This document shows positions 1 to 7,941 of a stretch of 22,217 nt of DNA, piece by piece; position 1 is the first letter of the stretch, and the number at the start of each line of letters is the position of its first letter. The stretch is from Pseudolabrys sp. (lineage in GTDB: Bacteria > Pseudomonadota > Alphaproteobacteria > Rhizobiales > Xanthobacteraceae). A program made the position numbers and the translations under genes. The DNA lies in NCBI GenBank assembly GCA_019246455.1, contig JAFAQJ010000202.1, forward strand, positions 1-22,217, given 5' to 3'. The notes beneath the pieces were generated by a model. That model ran no database searches, was not told where the DNA came from, and saw only the letters and a list, made by a program, of their open reading frames with translations.

Positions 1-892
1 CGACGGGATTGCCGCGCAGGAATTCGTTGGCCTGCATCGGCTGCCGGCCGGCGCGCTGCAACTGGGTGAGGCGCACCGCCCCCTCGCCGCAAGCGATCGT
101 CAACTGATCGTCGAGCACCGTGCCGGGCGCACCCGCGCCCTCGCCGCACGTCGAGCGCAGCACCTTCACCCGCATGCCTTCGCCGGTCTGGAACCACGCG
201 CCCGGAAAGGGAGACAGGCCGCGAATGTGATTGTGAACCTCTCGCCACGGCTTGCCCCAATCGATGCGGCTTTCGTCCTTGCCGATCTTGGCCGCGTAAG
301 TCGAACCGGTCGCGGGTTGCGGTGTGAAGGTCAATGATCCGCGTTCCAATGCGGCGAGCGCGCGCACGATGGCGTCGGCACCAAGCCGCGCCAGCGCGTC
401 GTGCAGATCGCCGGCCGTCATGTCGAGGCCGATCGGAATGCGGTCCATCAGCGCGACATCGCCGGTGTCGAGGCCCTCATCCATCTTCATGATGCTGACG
501 CCGCTCTCGCTGTCTCCGGCCATGACCGCGCGGTTGATCGGCGCGGCGCCGCGCCAGCGCGGCAGAAGCGAGGCGTGGATATTGAAGCAGCCCTGCGACG
601 GCGCGCCGAGCACGGGTTTCGGTAGCATCAAGCCGTAGGCGACCACCACCGCGACGTCAGCTTGATGTGCATGGAACGCCGACTGCGCCTCGTGTGTCTT
701 GAGCGTCGCGGGCGCGAACACCGGCAGCCCCAATTGGACCGCCTCGCGCTCGACCGGAGTCGACTGCAATTCCATACCGCGGCCGGACGGCTTCGCGGCG
801 CGCGAATAGACCGCGACGATGTCGTGTTGCTGCGCGAGCGCAAGCAAGGCCGGAACAGCAAAGTCCGGCGTGCCCATGAAGACGAGACGCAT
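1..892 (-). CDS. fmt: Methionyl-tRNA formyltransferase, C-terminus cut by window edge
   Basis: Fmt transfers a formyl group from 10-formyl-tetrahydrofolate to Met-tRNAfMet for translation initiation in the cytoplasm. Reading the minus strand from ATG at 892-890, the frame stays open to base 1 and gives about 297 residues starting [16 protein letters not shown]. The formyltransferase core is visible: [17 protein letters not shown] carries the catalytic Asn-His pair and the [12 protein letters not shown] signature, followed by [12 protein letters not shown]. The C-terminal tRNA-binding domain runs to LRGNPV at the edge, so only about 10-15 residues should be missing compared with the usual ~310. 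Its ATG overlaps the def stop codon by one base (TGATG), indicating translational coupling in a def-fmt operon. Confidence 0.95.
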   Translation of the reverse strand, partial: MRLVFMGTPDFAVPALLALAQQHDIVAVYSRAAKPSGRGMELQSTPVEREAVQLGLPVFAPATLKTHEAQSAFHAHQADVAVVVAYGLMLPKPVLGAPSQGCFNIHASLLPRWRGAAPINRAVMAGDSESGVSIMKMDEGLDTGDVALMDRIPIGLDMTAGDLHDALARLGADAIVRALAALERGSLTFTPQPATGSTYAAKIGKDESRIDWGKPWREVHNHIRGLSPFPGAWFQTGEGMRVKVLRSTCGEGAGAPGTVLDDQLTIACGEGAVRLTQLQRAGRQPMQANEFLRGNPV

Positions 893-1452
893 CAGAGCTC
901 GTGCGCGTTGGGTTGTTCTTGCGGGTGCGGTGTCGCGGTCTTCTTCGCCGCTTTCTTGAATTTCTTCACCACCATGTCGCGCTTGAGCTTCGAGAGATGG
1001 TCGATGAACAGCACGCCGTTGGTGTGATCGATCTCGTGCTGCAAACAGGTCGCGAGCAAACCGTCGGCCTCGATCTCGTGCGCTTTGCCGTCGAGATCCA
1101 TGTATTTGACCTTCACCGCAATTGGGCGCTCGACCTCGGCGTAATATTCTGGGATCGACAGGCAGCCTTCCTCGTAGACTGACTTGTCGGGCGACGACCA
1201 CGTGACCTCCGGATTGATGAAGACGCGCGGCTCTTTCGAGTCATCCTTCTTGGCGAGGTCCATCGTCACGATGCGCTTGGGCACTGCGACCTGGATCGCG
1301 GCGAGCCCGATTCCGGGCGCGGCGTACATCGTCTCGAACATGTCGTCGACCAGCGCGCGGATCTCCTTGTCGATCGTTTTGACCGGGTCGGAGACGGCGC
1401 GCAGCCTTTTGTCGGGGAGGATGATGATGTCGCGCAAAGCCATTTGCGGCAT
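892..1452 (-). CDS. def: Peptide deformylase
   Basis: Def is a metal-dependent hydrolase that removes the formyl group from nascent polypeptides; it acts downstream of Fmt, encoded next to it. All three family motifs are present: GIGLAAIQ (residues 47-54), EGCLS (95-99, metal-ligand Cys97) and HEIDH (139-143, two metal-binding His and the catalytic Glu). The length of 186 residues is slightly longer than usual because of a Lys-rich C-terminal tail. A second in-frame ATG at 1443-1441 (MALRDII) is an equally plausible start, since neither has a clear ribosome binding site. The gene is divergent from rmuC, with about 117 bases between the two starts. Confidence 0.97.
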   Translation of the reverse strand: MPQMALRDIIILPDKRLRAVSDPVKTIDKEIRALVDDMFETMYAAPGIGLAAIQVAVPKRIVTMDLAKKDDSKEPRVFINPEVTWSSPDKSVYEEGCLSIPEYYAEVERPIAVKVKYMDLDGKAHEIEADGLLATCLQHEIDHTNGVLFIDHLSKLKRDMVVKKFKKAAKKTATPHPQEQPNAHEL

Positions 1453-1569
1453 GTAAGAGGAAGCTTGGGATGGGTCAACGAAAGCCTTGTGAGATGGGCA
1501 CCAGTAACGTAGTGTTCACTTTTCGTTCTCATGATCGAATCGGCTAAAAAGCTTGCCGGAGGAACGACC

Positions 1570-2712
1570 ATGACGTTGCCGACGCTGACGCCCGACCTGA
1601 TGATCCTTGCCGGCATCGCCTTGCTCGGCGGCCTCGCGATCGGTGCGGTGATTGCCGTACTGACGCGAGCGAAGCCGCCGGAGCCGCACCGCGCCGCCGA
1701 GGAAGAACTCGCCAAGATCAACGCGCGCATGGACGCGATGGGCAACTGGCTGCAAACCGCGCACGGCGCCTTGCAGCAGACCGTGCAGAATTCGCAAGGA
1801 CAGTTTCAGCACGCGGTGAACCAGCGGCTCGACGCAGTGACAGCGCGGCTTGGCGAAACACTCTCGACCTCGACCAAGAACACCACGGACCATCTCCAGC
1901 AATTACACGCGCGACTCGCCGTGATCGACTCGGCGCAGAAGAACATCACCGAATTGTCGACCACGGTCTCCACGCTGCAAAAGGTGTTCGACAACAAGCA
2001 GCGCCGCGGCGCCTTCGGCCAAGGCCGCATGGAAACCATCATCGCCGACGCGCTGCCGATGGGTGCCTACGAATTCCAATACACGCTGTCGAACCGCTCG
2101 CGGCCCGATTGCTGTATCAAGATGCCGGACAACCGGCCGCTAGTGATCGACGCCAAATTTCCGCTCGAAGCGATTTCCGAAATGGAGCGCGCGACCACCG
2201 AGGAGCAGCAGACCGACGCGGCGCGCAAGCTGCGTGTTCATCTCGGCAAGCATATCGGCGACATCGCCGACAAATACCTGATCCCCGGTGAGACGCAGGA
2301 CCTCGCACTGATGTTCGTGCCGTCGGAGTCGGTCTATACCGAGTTGCACGACCATTTCGACGACATCATTCAGAAAGCGTATCGCGCCCGGGTCATGATC
2401 GTCTCGCCGTCGCTCCTCATGCTCGCGGTGCAGGTGATCCAGCAGATTCAGAAGGACGCCAAGATGCGCGAGGCCGCCGACAAGATCCACGCCGAAGTCG
2501 GTCATCTGATGGACGATCTCGGCCGGTTGCGCGAGCGCGTCAACAAGCTCGGCAAGCATTTCAACGACGCGAATGAGGACGTGCGGCAAGTCCTGATTTC
2601 GGCCGACAAGATCGAGAAACGCGGCGAGCGTATCCAGAACGTGGAATTCGGCGAGGTCGAAAACGTCCCGCTGCTCGCGACACCGCAGGGGCGCATCGAG
2701 GCGGCGGAGTGA
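1570..2712 (+). CDS. rmuC: DNA recombination protein RmuC homologue
   Basis: RmuC-family proteins are membrane-anchored proteins with a nuclease-like fold; E. coli rmuC limits inversions at short inverted repeats. The 380-residue product has an N-terminal membrane segment at about residues 8-31, a long Gln/Ala-rich coiled-coil region at about 38-130, then the conserved RmuC domain with RGAFGQGRMETIIADALP, VIDAKFPLEA and LALMFVPSESVY. I chose ATG 1570 because GGAGGA at 1558-1563 lies six bases upstream. An in-frame ATG at 1531 would add 13 residues without a good ribosome binding site. It is divergent from def and 11 bases upstream of the ampG-like gene, so the latter two are probably co-transcribed. 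Confidence 0.9.
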   Translation: MTLPTLTPDLMILAGIALLGGLAIGAVIAVLTRAKPPEPHRAAEEELAKINARMDAMGNWLQTAHGALQQTVQNSQGQFQHAVNQRLDAVTARLGETLSTSTKNTTDHLQQLHARLAVIDSAQKNITELSTTVSTLQKVFDNKQRRGAFGQGRMETIIADALPMGAYEFQYTLSNRSRPDCCIKMPDNRPLVIDAKFPLEAISEMERATTEEQQTDAARKLRVHLGKHIGDIADKYLIPGETQDLALMFVPSESVYTELHDHFDDIIQKAYRARVMIVSPSLLMLAVQVIQQIQKDAKMREAADKIHAEVGHLMDDLGRLRERVNKLGKHFNDANEDVRQVLISADKIEKRGERIQNVEFGEVENVPLLATPQGRIEAAE

Positions 2713-2723
2713 TATAAGGGAGC

Positions 2724-4100
2724 ATGACCGCTCCCCAAGTGGCCGAGCCTATTGCCAAGCCCGCCGCTGCGCGTTCTCCCGGCCGCCTCGACGCGCTCGC
2801 GGTCTATCTCCAGCCGCGAGTTCTGATCGTCCTGCTGCTCGGTTTCTCGGCCGGGCTGCCGTTTTCGCTGGCCGGGCAGACACTGCAAGCCTGGATGAGC
2901 GAAAGCGGAGTCGATATCCGCACCATCGGCCTGTTCGCCGCGGTCGGCACGCCCTATTGGGCGAAGCCTTTGTGGTCGCCCGCGGTCGACGCGCTCGACG
3001 TGCCGATGCTATCGCGGCTCCTCGGCCGCCGGCGCGGCTGGCTGATGCTCACGCAATTGATGCTCGCCGTGGCCGTCGTGCTACTCGCGTTGAGCGAGCC
3101 CGCGGCCTCGCCGTGGCTGGTCGCTGGCGCGGCGCTGCTGGTGACGACGGCATCGGCCACGCAGGACATCGTGATCGACGCCTTCCGCATCGAGAGCTTG
3201 CCGGAAAACGAGCAGGCCGCCGGCATGGCGTCTTATGTCGCGGCCTATCGTATCGCCGTGCTGGTATCCGGTGCCGGCGCACTGTTTCTGGTCAGCGGCT
3301 TTGTCGGACTCGGCTTCACGCAGCAAGCCGCCTACCACCTCACGTATCTCTGCATGGCCGCGCTGGTTCTGGTCGGCATGCTGGCGACACTGTTGGCGCG
3401 CGAGCCAAAACCATCTGAGACTGCCGAAATGGCGCATGCTGCGCACGCCAAAGATGGCTCGTGGCGGCGGCTCTACGACACGGCCTTCGACAGCTTCTCC
3501 GAATTCCTGTCGCGGGATTCGGCGATTACCGTGCTCGCGTTCGTGACGTTGTTCAAGTTCGCGGATTCGCTTGCGAGCGCGCTGACGACGCCGTTCGTGC
3601 TGGAAACCGGATTCACCCGGGTTGAGCTCGCCGCGATCATCAAAGGCGTGGGCTTTGCCGCGGCGATCCTCGGCGGCTTCGCCGGCGGTTATGTTGCGCG
3701 TGCGCTGACGATGGCGCAGAGCCTGTGGGTCGGCGGCATTTTGCAGGCCGCCGCAATCCTCGCCTTTTCGTGGCAGGCCGTGGTCGGCCGTGATCCGGCC
3801 TGGCTCACGTTCGCGATCAGCGCCGAGAATTTCACCAGCGGCATCGGCACTGTGATCTTCGTCGCCTATCTCTCGGCACTGTGCGGCAATCCGCTGCATA
3901 CGGCCACGCAATACGCGCTGCTCACCGCGTTGTTCGCGCTGGCGCGCACCGTGTTCGCGATGGGCGCGGGCTACATCGCTGCGACGACGGGTTGGATGTG
4001 GTACTTCATCATCTGCACAGGGGCGGCGGCGCCAAGCTTCGTGCTGCTCGCTTATCTCCAGCAACGCGGCCATTTCGAAACGCTCCGCCCGCGCCGCTGA
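2724..4100 (+). CDS. ampG: AmpG-like MFS muropeptide permease
   Basis: This is a 458-residue major facilitator superfamily protein of the AmpG type. AmpG imports anhydromuramyl muropeptides (GlcNAc-anhMurNAc peptides) across the inner membrane for peptidoglycan recycling and can influence beta-lactamase induction. AmpG-like features are the N-terminal LGFSAGLPFSLAGQTLQAWM segment, YWAKPLWSPAVD after the second helix, and ATQDIVIDAFRIE near residues 150-165. Roughly twelve hydrophobic segments follow one another. The start at 2724 is supported by AAGGGAG just upstream (about 2716-2722). No transcription factor or beta-lactamase gene is adjacent. Substrate assignment rests on family resemblance; a related solute permease is possible. 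Confidence 0.85.
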   Translation: MTAPQVAEPIAKPAAARSPGRLDALAVYLQPRVLIVLLLGFSAGLPFSLAGQTLQAWMSESGVDIRTIGLFAAVGTPYWAKPLWSPAVDALDVPMLSRLLGRRRGWLMLTQLMLAVAVVLLALSEPAASPWLVAGAALLVTTASATQDIVIDAFRIESLPENEQAAGMASYVAAYRIAVLVSGAGALFLVSGFVGLGFTQQAAYHLTYLCMAALVLVGMLATLLAREPKPSETAEMAHAAHAKDGSWRRLYDTAFDSFSEFLSRDSAITVLAFVTLFKFADSLASALTTPFVLETGFTRVELAAIIKGVGFAAAILGGFAGGYVARALTMAQSLWVGGILQAAAILAFSWQAVVGRDPAWLTFAISAENFTSGIGTVIFVAYLSALCGNPLHTATQYALLTALFALARTVFAMGAGYIAATTGWMWYFIICTGAAAPSFVLLAYLQQRGHFETLRPRR

Positions 4101-4181
4101 CCAGCCACACCTGCGCCGCAGTTCCCGCAGGAACGATCATTTGTTCGCAGCGTTTGGCCTCTAGCTACAATGGAGATTCAG

Positions 4182-4487
4182 ATGCGCTCTTCCCTGAAGC
4201 TCGCGGCGGCGGCCGTTTTCGCGGCCGCGATCATGTCTGCACCGGCAGCGATGGCGGACCCCTATTTCCATCGCTACACCGACGGCAGTTGGCTCAATGC
4301 CGAATATAACGATGGCACCTGCCACTATTATTACTCGCACGATTCTTCGGGCGGCGAGACGCACGTCAATCGCTACGGCGACTGCTCGCATGTTGCGATC
4401 GGTCCGAACGGCGAGGCGATGATCGCGGCCCCGGTGGTTGGCGTCCCTGTTGCCCCCACAACGGGCGTGGCTATTCCCGAAGATTGA
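4182..4487 (+). CDS. Small secreted protein of unknown function
   Basis: The gene encodes a 101-residue protein that I do not recognise. It begins with a clear Sec signal peptide (MRSSLKLAAA start, hydrophobic core, likely cleavage after Ala-Met-Ala at residue 25). The mature part is rich in Tyr, His, Asp and Gly with two cysteines (C47 and C68), which could form a periplasmic disulfide. The C-terminal third is a Pro/Val/Ala-rich tail. ATG 4182 is preferred because GGAG at 4172-4175 is six bases upstream; an ATG at 4170 would add four residues. It lies about 80 bases after ampG on the same strand and is convergent with recR, with three bases between the stop codons. It appears complete. Confidence 0.8.
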   Translation: MRSSLKLAAAAVFAAAIMSAPAAMADPYFHRYTDGSWLNAEYNDGTCHYYYSHDSSGGETHVNRYGDCSHVAIGPNGEAMIAAPVVGVPVAPTTGVAIPED

Positions 4488-4490
4488 TCG

Positions 4491-5096
4491 TCAGAATAAT
4501 GTCCGTTGCTTAATCGCCGCCGACAGCGTGCCCTCGTCGAGATAATCAAGCTCGCCGCCGACCGGCACGCCGTGCGCGAGTCGCGTCACCTTGACGTTGG
4601 CGCCGTGCAAGAGCTCGGTGATGTAATGCGCCGTCGTTTGGCCGTCGACGGTGGCGTTAAGCGCCAAGATGACCTCCTTAACGCCATCGTCGTGCGCACG
4701 GGACACCAGCGCGTCGATCGTCAAATCCTGCGGACCGACGCCGTCGAGCGGCGATAGCGTGCCGCCGAGCACATGGTAGCGGCCATTGACGGCGTGTGCG
4801 CGCTCGAGCGCCCAAAGGTCCGCGACGTCCGCCACCGCGACGATGATCGAGGGATCGCGCTTGGGATCGGTGCAGACCGTGCACGGATTTTGCGTGTCGA
4901 TATTGCCGCAGGTCTTGCAGATGACAATCTTGTCCATCGCGGTTTCGAGCGCGGCGGTCAGCGGCGCCATCAGAAGTTCGCGCTTCTTGATGAGATGGAG
5001 CGCGGCGCGGCGCGCCGATCGCGGCCCGAGCCCCGGCAAACGGGCGAGGAGCTGAATCAGGCGCTCGATTTCGGGGCCGGCGACGGCGGTCGGCAT
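4491..5096 (-). CDS. recR: Recombination mediator protein RecR
   Basis: RecR works with RecO (and RecF) to load RecA on SSB-coated single-stranded DNA during gap repair. The 201-residue product has the normal family length and order: an N-terminal helix-hairpin-helix ([16 protein letters not shown], about 20-35), a four-cysteine zinc finger (C60, C63, C72, C75), a Toprim domain (about 83-178, including [13 protein letters not shown]) and the C-terminal [12 protein letters not shown] segment. Its ATG overlaps the ybaB stop by one base (TGATG). The dnaX-ybaB-recR order is a widely conserved bacterial arrangement. Confidence 0.98.
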   Translation of the reverse strand: MPTAVAGPEIERLIQLLARLPGLGPRSARRAALHLIKKRELLMAPLTAALETAMDKIVICKTCGNIDTQNPCTVCTDPKRDPSIIVAVADVADLWALERAHAVNGRYHVLGGTLSPLDGVGPQDLTIDALVSRAHDDGVKEVILALNATVDGQTTAHYITELLHGANVKVTRLAHGVPVGGELDYLDEGTLSAAIKQRTLF

Positions 5097-5416
5097 CAGA
5101 ACAGCTTCAATCCCGGCGGCAGCGGCAGGCCGCCGGTCAAGGCCTTCATCTTGTCCTGCAGCAGCGCCTCGGCCTTACGACGGGCGTCGGCGTGCGCGGC
5201 GACGATCAGGTCCTCGAAGATCTCCTTCTCGCTTGGCTTGTAGAGCGACTCGTCGGCTTTGATCGATTTCAGGTCGCCTTTGGCGGTGAGCTTGACCGTG
5301 ACCATGCCGCCGCCGGCGGTGCCTTCGACCTCGATGGTGTCGAGCTCGGCCTGAAGCTCCTGCATTTTCGATTGCAGCTGCGCGGCCTGTTTCATCATGC
5401 CCATGAAATCAGCCAT
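5096..5416 (-). CDS. ybaB: YbaB/EbfC-family nucleoid-associated protein
   Basis: YbaB/EbfC proteins are small dimeric DNA-binding proteins associated with the nucleoid. The 106-residue product shows the family pattern: an N-terminal amphipathic helix rich in Gln and Met ([20 protein letters not shown]), a Gly-rich turn followed by a beta sheet ([20 protein letters not shown]), and a C-terminal helix ending in the typical [14 protein letters not shown] tail. It lies 12 bases after dnaX and overlaps recR by one base, so the three are very likely one transcription unit. Confidence 0.96.
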   Translation of the reverse strand: MADFMGMMKQAAQLQSKMQELQAELDTIEVEGTAGGGMVTVKLTAKGDLKSIKADESLYKPSEKEIFEDLIVAAHADARRKAEALLQDKMKALTGGLPLPPGLKLF

Positions 5417-5428
5417 GATGGTCGGCTC

Positions 5429-7264
5429 TCAATCCTTGTCGCCGTCGCTTTCGCCGCTGTCGGGCACGGGCCCGACTGGCGCTTCGCGTGGCGTCACACC
5501 GACGATCTCGGCTCCGGGAAAGCGCTTGAGCACGGAATCGACGAGCGGATCGGCGCGCACGCCGCGCTTCAACTCGGCCTCGCGATTTTCGTTCTGCGAC
5601 TTGAGTGTCGGCGCACCCTGCTCGGCCGACACGACCACCATCCAGCGCTTGCCGGTCCATTCACCAAGCTTGCGCGACAGATCGTTGATCAACGTGGGCC
5701 GCGCGGTCTTCTCGAGCGCCAGTTCGAGCTTGCCGTCCTCGCAGCGCACCAGCCGCACGTCGCGCTCGAGCGCCATGCGCAATGTGATGTCGCGTTTCTC
5801 GGCGGCGAGCGCCACGATTTCCTCAAAGGTGCCAATGACGAGCGCAGGGGCCGACTGTGACGCCGGATCCGCGCGCATCACCGGATCGGTTGCCGGACGC
5901 GGCGCGGCGGCTGCCGATGAGCGTGGCATGCTCCTTTGTGGCATTCCCGTCGACGAGGCGGCGGAAGTTCGCGGCGCATCGTAACGCGGCGGAGTCGGAG
6001 CGTTGCTTGCGGAAGCGCTCGGATTGCCGTTGCCGACAGATTGCGTCGGGGGCGCGGAGCTGTCGCCCCGTCCCAATGACTTGATGACTTCATCGGGCGT
6101 CGGCAGATCGGCCGCGTAGGCGACCCGCACCAGCACCATCTCGGCGGCTGCGAGCGGGCGCGCTGCATCCTTCACGTCGGCGAGACCCTTGAGCAGCATC
6201 TGCCAGGTGCGCGACAGAACGCGCATCGACAGCTGCGTGGCAAAGCTGCGGCCCCGGGTGCGCTCAGCTTCTGACAGCGAGACATCGTCGGCGACCGACG
6301 GCACGACTTTCACACGAGTGACAAAATGGGTGAATTCGGCGAGATCGGCCAGCACCACCGCCGGATCGGCGCCGATCTCGTATTGCTCGCGAATTTCCCT
6401 CAGCGCCGCGGCGGCGTCGCCTTTCATCAGCGCTTCGAACAGATCGACGATCCGCACCCGGTCGGCAAGACCGAGCATGTTGCGCACGTCCTCGGCGCGA
6501 ACCGGGCCCGACGCGTGCGCGATCGCCTGATCGAACAGCGAGAGCGAATCGCGCACCGAACCTTCAGCCGCGCGCGCGATCAAAGCCAGCGCGGCGGGTT
6601 CCGCCTCGATTCCCTCTTTCGCCGCGATATTCCGGAGGTGTTGCACCAGCAACGCTGCGTCGACCCGGCGCAGATCGAATCGCTGGCAGCGCGACAGTAC
6701 CGTCACCGGCACCTTGCGGATTTCGGTGGTGGCGAAGATGAACTTGGCGTGCGGCGGCGGCTCTTCCAGCGTCTTGAGCAGCGCGTTGAACGCGGCGCCC
6801 GACAGCATGTGAACTTCGTCGAGAATGTAGACCTTGTAGCGAGCCGACACCGGCGCATAGCGCACCGCGTCGTTGATCTGGCGCACGTCGTCGACGCCGT
6901 TATGCGAGGCGGCGTCCATCTCGAGCACGTCGAGATGGCGGCTTTCCATGATCGCCTGGTCATGGACGCCGAGCACTGGCATCTCGATGGTCGGCCCTTT
7001 GATCGAGCCGTCGGGCAACTCGTAATTGAGCGCACGGGCGAGAATGCGTGCGGTCGTCGTCTTGCCGACCCCGCGCACGCCGGTGAGGATCCATGCCTGC
7101 GGAATGCGGCCGGTCTCGAACGCGTTCGAGATGGTTCGCACCATCGCGTCCTGCCCGATCAGATCGGCGAAGGTCGAGGGACGGTATTTGCGCGCCAGCA
7201 CGCGGTAACCCGCTTCGGCGGCGGGCATGGTTGTCTCTTCGTTCTTGTTTTTCTTCTCGCTCAT
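5429..7264 (-). CDS. dnaX: DNA polymerase III subunits gamma and tau
   Basis: DnaX is the AAA+ clamp-loader ATPase of DNA polymerase III. From ATG 7264 the product has 611 residues, with Walker A GVRGVGKT (62-69), Walker B DEVH (149-152) and the SRC motif (191-193, with the Arg finger) followed by QRFDLRR. The long Pro/Ser/Ala-rich linker and C-terminal tau-like region continue to residue 611. The zinc-binding cysteine cluster of E. coli-type DnaX, expected just after Walker A, is absent; the stretch LNYELPDGSIKGPTIEMPVL has no cysteine. Start choice is uncertain: ATG 7294 would add 10 residues and ATG 7228 (MPAAEAGYR) has a GAAGAG sequence upstream. I saw no clear A-rich slippery site for gamma production. 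Confidence 0.96.
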   Translation of the reverse strand: MSEKKNKNEETTMPAAEAGYRVLARKYRPSTFADLIGQDAMVRTISNAFETGRIPQAWILTGVRGVGKTTTARILARALNYELPDGSIKGPTIEMPVLGVHDQAIMESRHLDVLEMDAASHNGVDDVRQINDAVRYAPVSARYKVYILDEVHMLSGAAFNALLKTLEEPPPHAKFIFATTEIRKVPVTVLSRCQRFDLRRVDAALLVQHLRNIAAKEGIEAEPAALALIARAAEGSVRDSLSLFDQAIAHASGPVRAEDVRNMLGLADRVRIVDLFEALMKGDAAAALREIREQYEIGADPAVVLADLAEFTHFVTRVKVVPSVADDVSLSEAERTRGRSFATQLSMRVLSRTWQMLLKGLADVKDAARPLAAAEMVLVRVAYAADLPTPDEVIKSLGRGDSSAPPTQSVGNGNPSASASNAPTPPRYDAPRTSAASSTGMPQRSMPRSSAAAAPRPATDPVMRADPASQSAPALVIGTFEEIVALAAEKRDITLRMALERDVRLVRCEDGKLELALEKTARPTLINDLSRKLGEWTGKRWMVVVSAEQGAPTLKSQNENREAELKRGVRADPLVDSVLKRFPGAEIVGVTPREAPVGPVPDSGESDGDKD

Positions 7265-7274
7265 CGTGCCATCC

Positions 7275-7291
7275 GTCCGCGTTCTGCGGAC
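7275..7291 (-). other. Short hairpin between SRP RNA and dnaX
   Basis: A perfect 6-bp stem (GTCCGC / GCGGAC) with a five-base loop lies between the end of ffs and the preferred dnaX start at 7264. There is no T-run after it on either strand, so it is not a typical intrinsic terminator. It could help define the 3' end of the SRP RNA or influence dnaX translation. If dnaX starts at 7294 it would instead lie in the coding sequence. Confidence 0.35.
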
Positions 7292-7311
7292 CATTCTCGC
7301 GCCGACAATGA

Positions 7312-7411
7312 GGGGTGGGAGGCTGACGAGCGACCCGATCCGTGCTCGTTAGGGCTGCTTCCTTCCGGACCTGACCCGGTTGGCGAGTGGCTCGTCCACC
7401 GCCAACCTCCC
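7312..7411 (-). ncRNA. ffs: Bacterial signal recognition particle RNA (4.5S, small type)
   Basis: The minus strand carries the SRP RNA apical core GGTCAGGTCCGGAAGGAAGC followed by AGCC, the Ffh-binding tetraloop hairpin of 4.5S RNA. The ends pair: GGGAGG at 7411-7406 with CCTCCC at 7322-7317, and GACGAGC with GCTCGTC further in, making one long hairpin of about 95-100 nt, the normal size for the proteobacterial small SRP RNA. With Ffh it targets membrane proteins co-translationally to FtsY and SecYEG. It lies upstream of dnaX on the same strand, a recurrent arrangement in alphaproteobacteria. The exact 3' end (7312-7317) is not certain. Confidence 0.95.
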
Positions 7412-7417
7412 ATCGCC

Positions 7418-7446
7418 TATATCGGCCCGATGGTAAGGGAAAGCAA
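7418..7446 (-). promoter_or_regulatory. Sigma-70-type promoter for the SRP RNA
   Basis: On the minus strand, TTGCTT (7446-7441) and GATATA (7423-7418) are separated by exactly 17 bases. GATATA ends six bases before the GGGAGG that begins the SRP RNA at 7411. The geometry fits a housekeeping promoter; no start site has been measured. Confidence 0.6.
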
Positions 7447-7469
7447 GCGAAGCGGCCCGCGCTCTGCTA

Positions 7470-7489
7470 CGATTCCTCCACAGGAATCG
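7470..7489. promoter_or_regulatory. Perfect 8-bp inverted repeat in the ffs/HIT divergent region
   Basis: CGATTCCTCCACAGGAATCG is a perfect 8-bp palindrome with a four-base centre. It lies immediately before the GGGGGAAA ribosome binding site of the HIT gene and upstream of the ffs promoter. It could be a transcription-factor operator or, if transcribed with the HIT gene, a 5' UTR hairpin adjoining the ribosome binding site. Confidence 0.45.
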
Positions 7490-7503
7490 GGGGAAATAGT
7501 CCA

Positions 7504-7932
7504 ATGATTTCCGGCACTCCCAGGGAATTCGCGCTGGACCCAATCCTGGTGCGCGACAACGTCGTGGTCGGCGACTTGCCGCTGACGCGCGTGCTCATGA
7601 GCACCGACGCCAACTACCCGTGGCTCACATTGGTGCCGCGGCGCGCCGCCGTCACCGAGCTCGCGGACCTCCCGGCGACCGAGCGCGTGACGCTGATGGA
7701 AGAGATCGTTCAAGTCTCGGTCGCGCTCAAGGCGATCACCGGTTGCGACAAGATCAACGTCGCCACGCTTGGCAATGTGGTCGCGCAGATCCACGTTCAC
7801 GTCGTCGCGCGCTTTCACAAGGACGGCAACTGGCCGAAGCCGCCTTGGGGCCTGCCGCGCCAAGAATACGCACCAGCCGCGCGCGACGCCCTGCTCGCCG
7901 CCGTGCGGCAGCGTCTGAATATCGGACCATAA
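7504..7932 (+). CDS. HIT domain protein (histidine triad family)
   Basis: HIT proteins are nucleotide hydrolases or transferases acting on substrates such as diadenosine polyphosphates or AMP conjugates. The 142-residue product has a HIT-like fold: an N-terminal strand with LTLVPRRAAVTELADLP, a helix, and GNVVAQIHVHVVARF. The triad motif reads Q-x-H-x-H rather than the standard H-x-H-x-H, so the first His is replaced by Gln, as I recall for some proteobacterial members. I chose ATG 7504 because GGGGGAAA (from about 7489) is well placed; an upstream in-frame ATG would run through the SRP RNA region. It is nine bases upstream of the GT9 gene. The substrate is unknown. Confidence 0.88.
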   Translation: MISGTPREFALDPILVRDNVVVGDLPLTRVLMSTDANYPWLTLVPRRAAVTELADLPATERVTLMEEIVQVSVALKAITGCDKINVATLGNVVAQIHVHVVARFHKDGNWPKPPWGLPRQEYAPAARDALLAAVRQRLNIGP

Positions 7933-7941
7933 CAAAGCTCC

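Noticed and set aside
324..638. Plus-strand ORFs over fmt and def
   Set aside because: They mirror the well-supported minus-strand fmt/def coding and have low-complexity Arg/Ala/Ser composition without any domain.
3081..4073. 330-residue minus-strand ORF opposite ampG
   Set aside because: It is rich in Arg, Glu and Gln and is the antisense shadow of a clear membrane transporter gene.
4110..4131. Stem CCTGCG-N10-CGCAGG after ampG as a terminator
   Set aside because: Loop of ten bases and no following T-run; too weak to call.
6326..7507. 393-residue plus-strand ORF opposite dnaX and ffs
   Set aside because: It runs through the SRP RNA and is the reverse of the conserved AAA+ core of DnaX.
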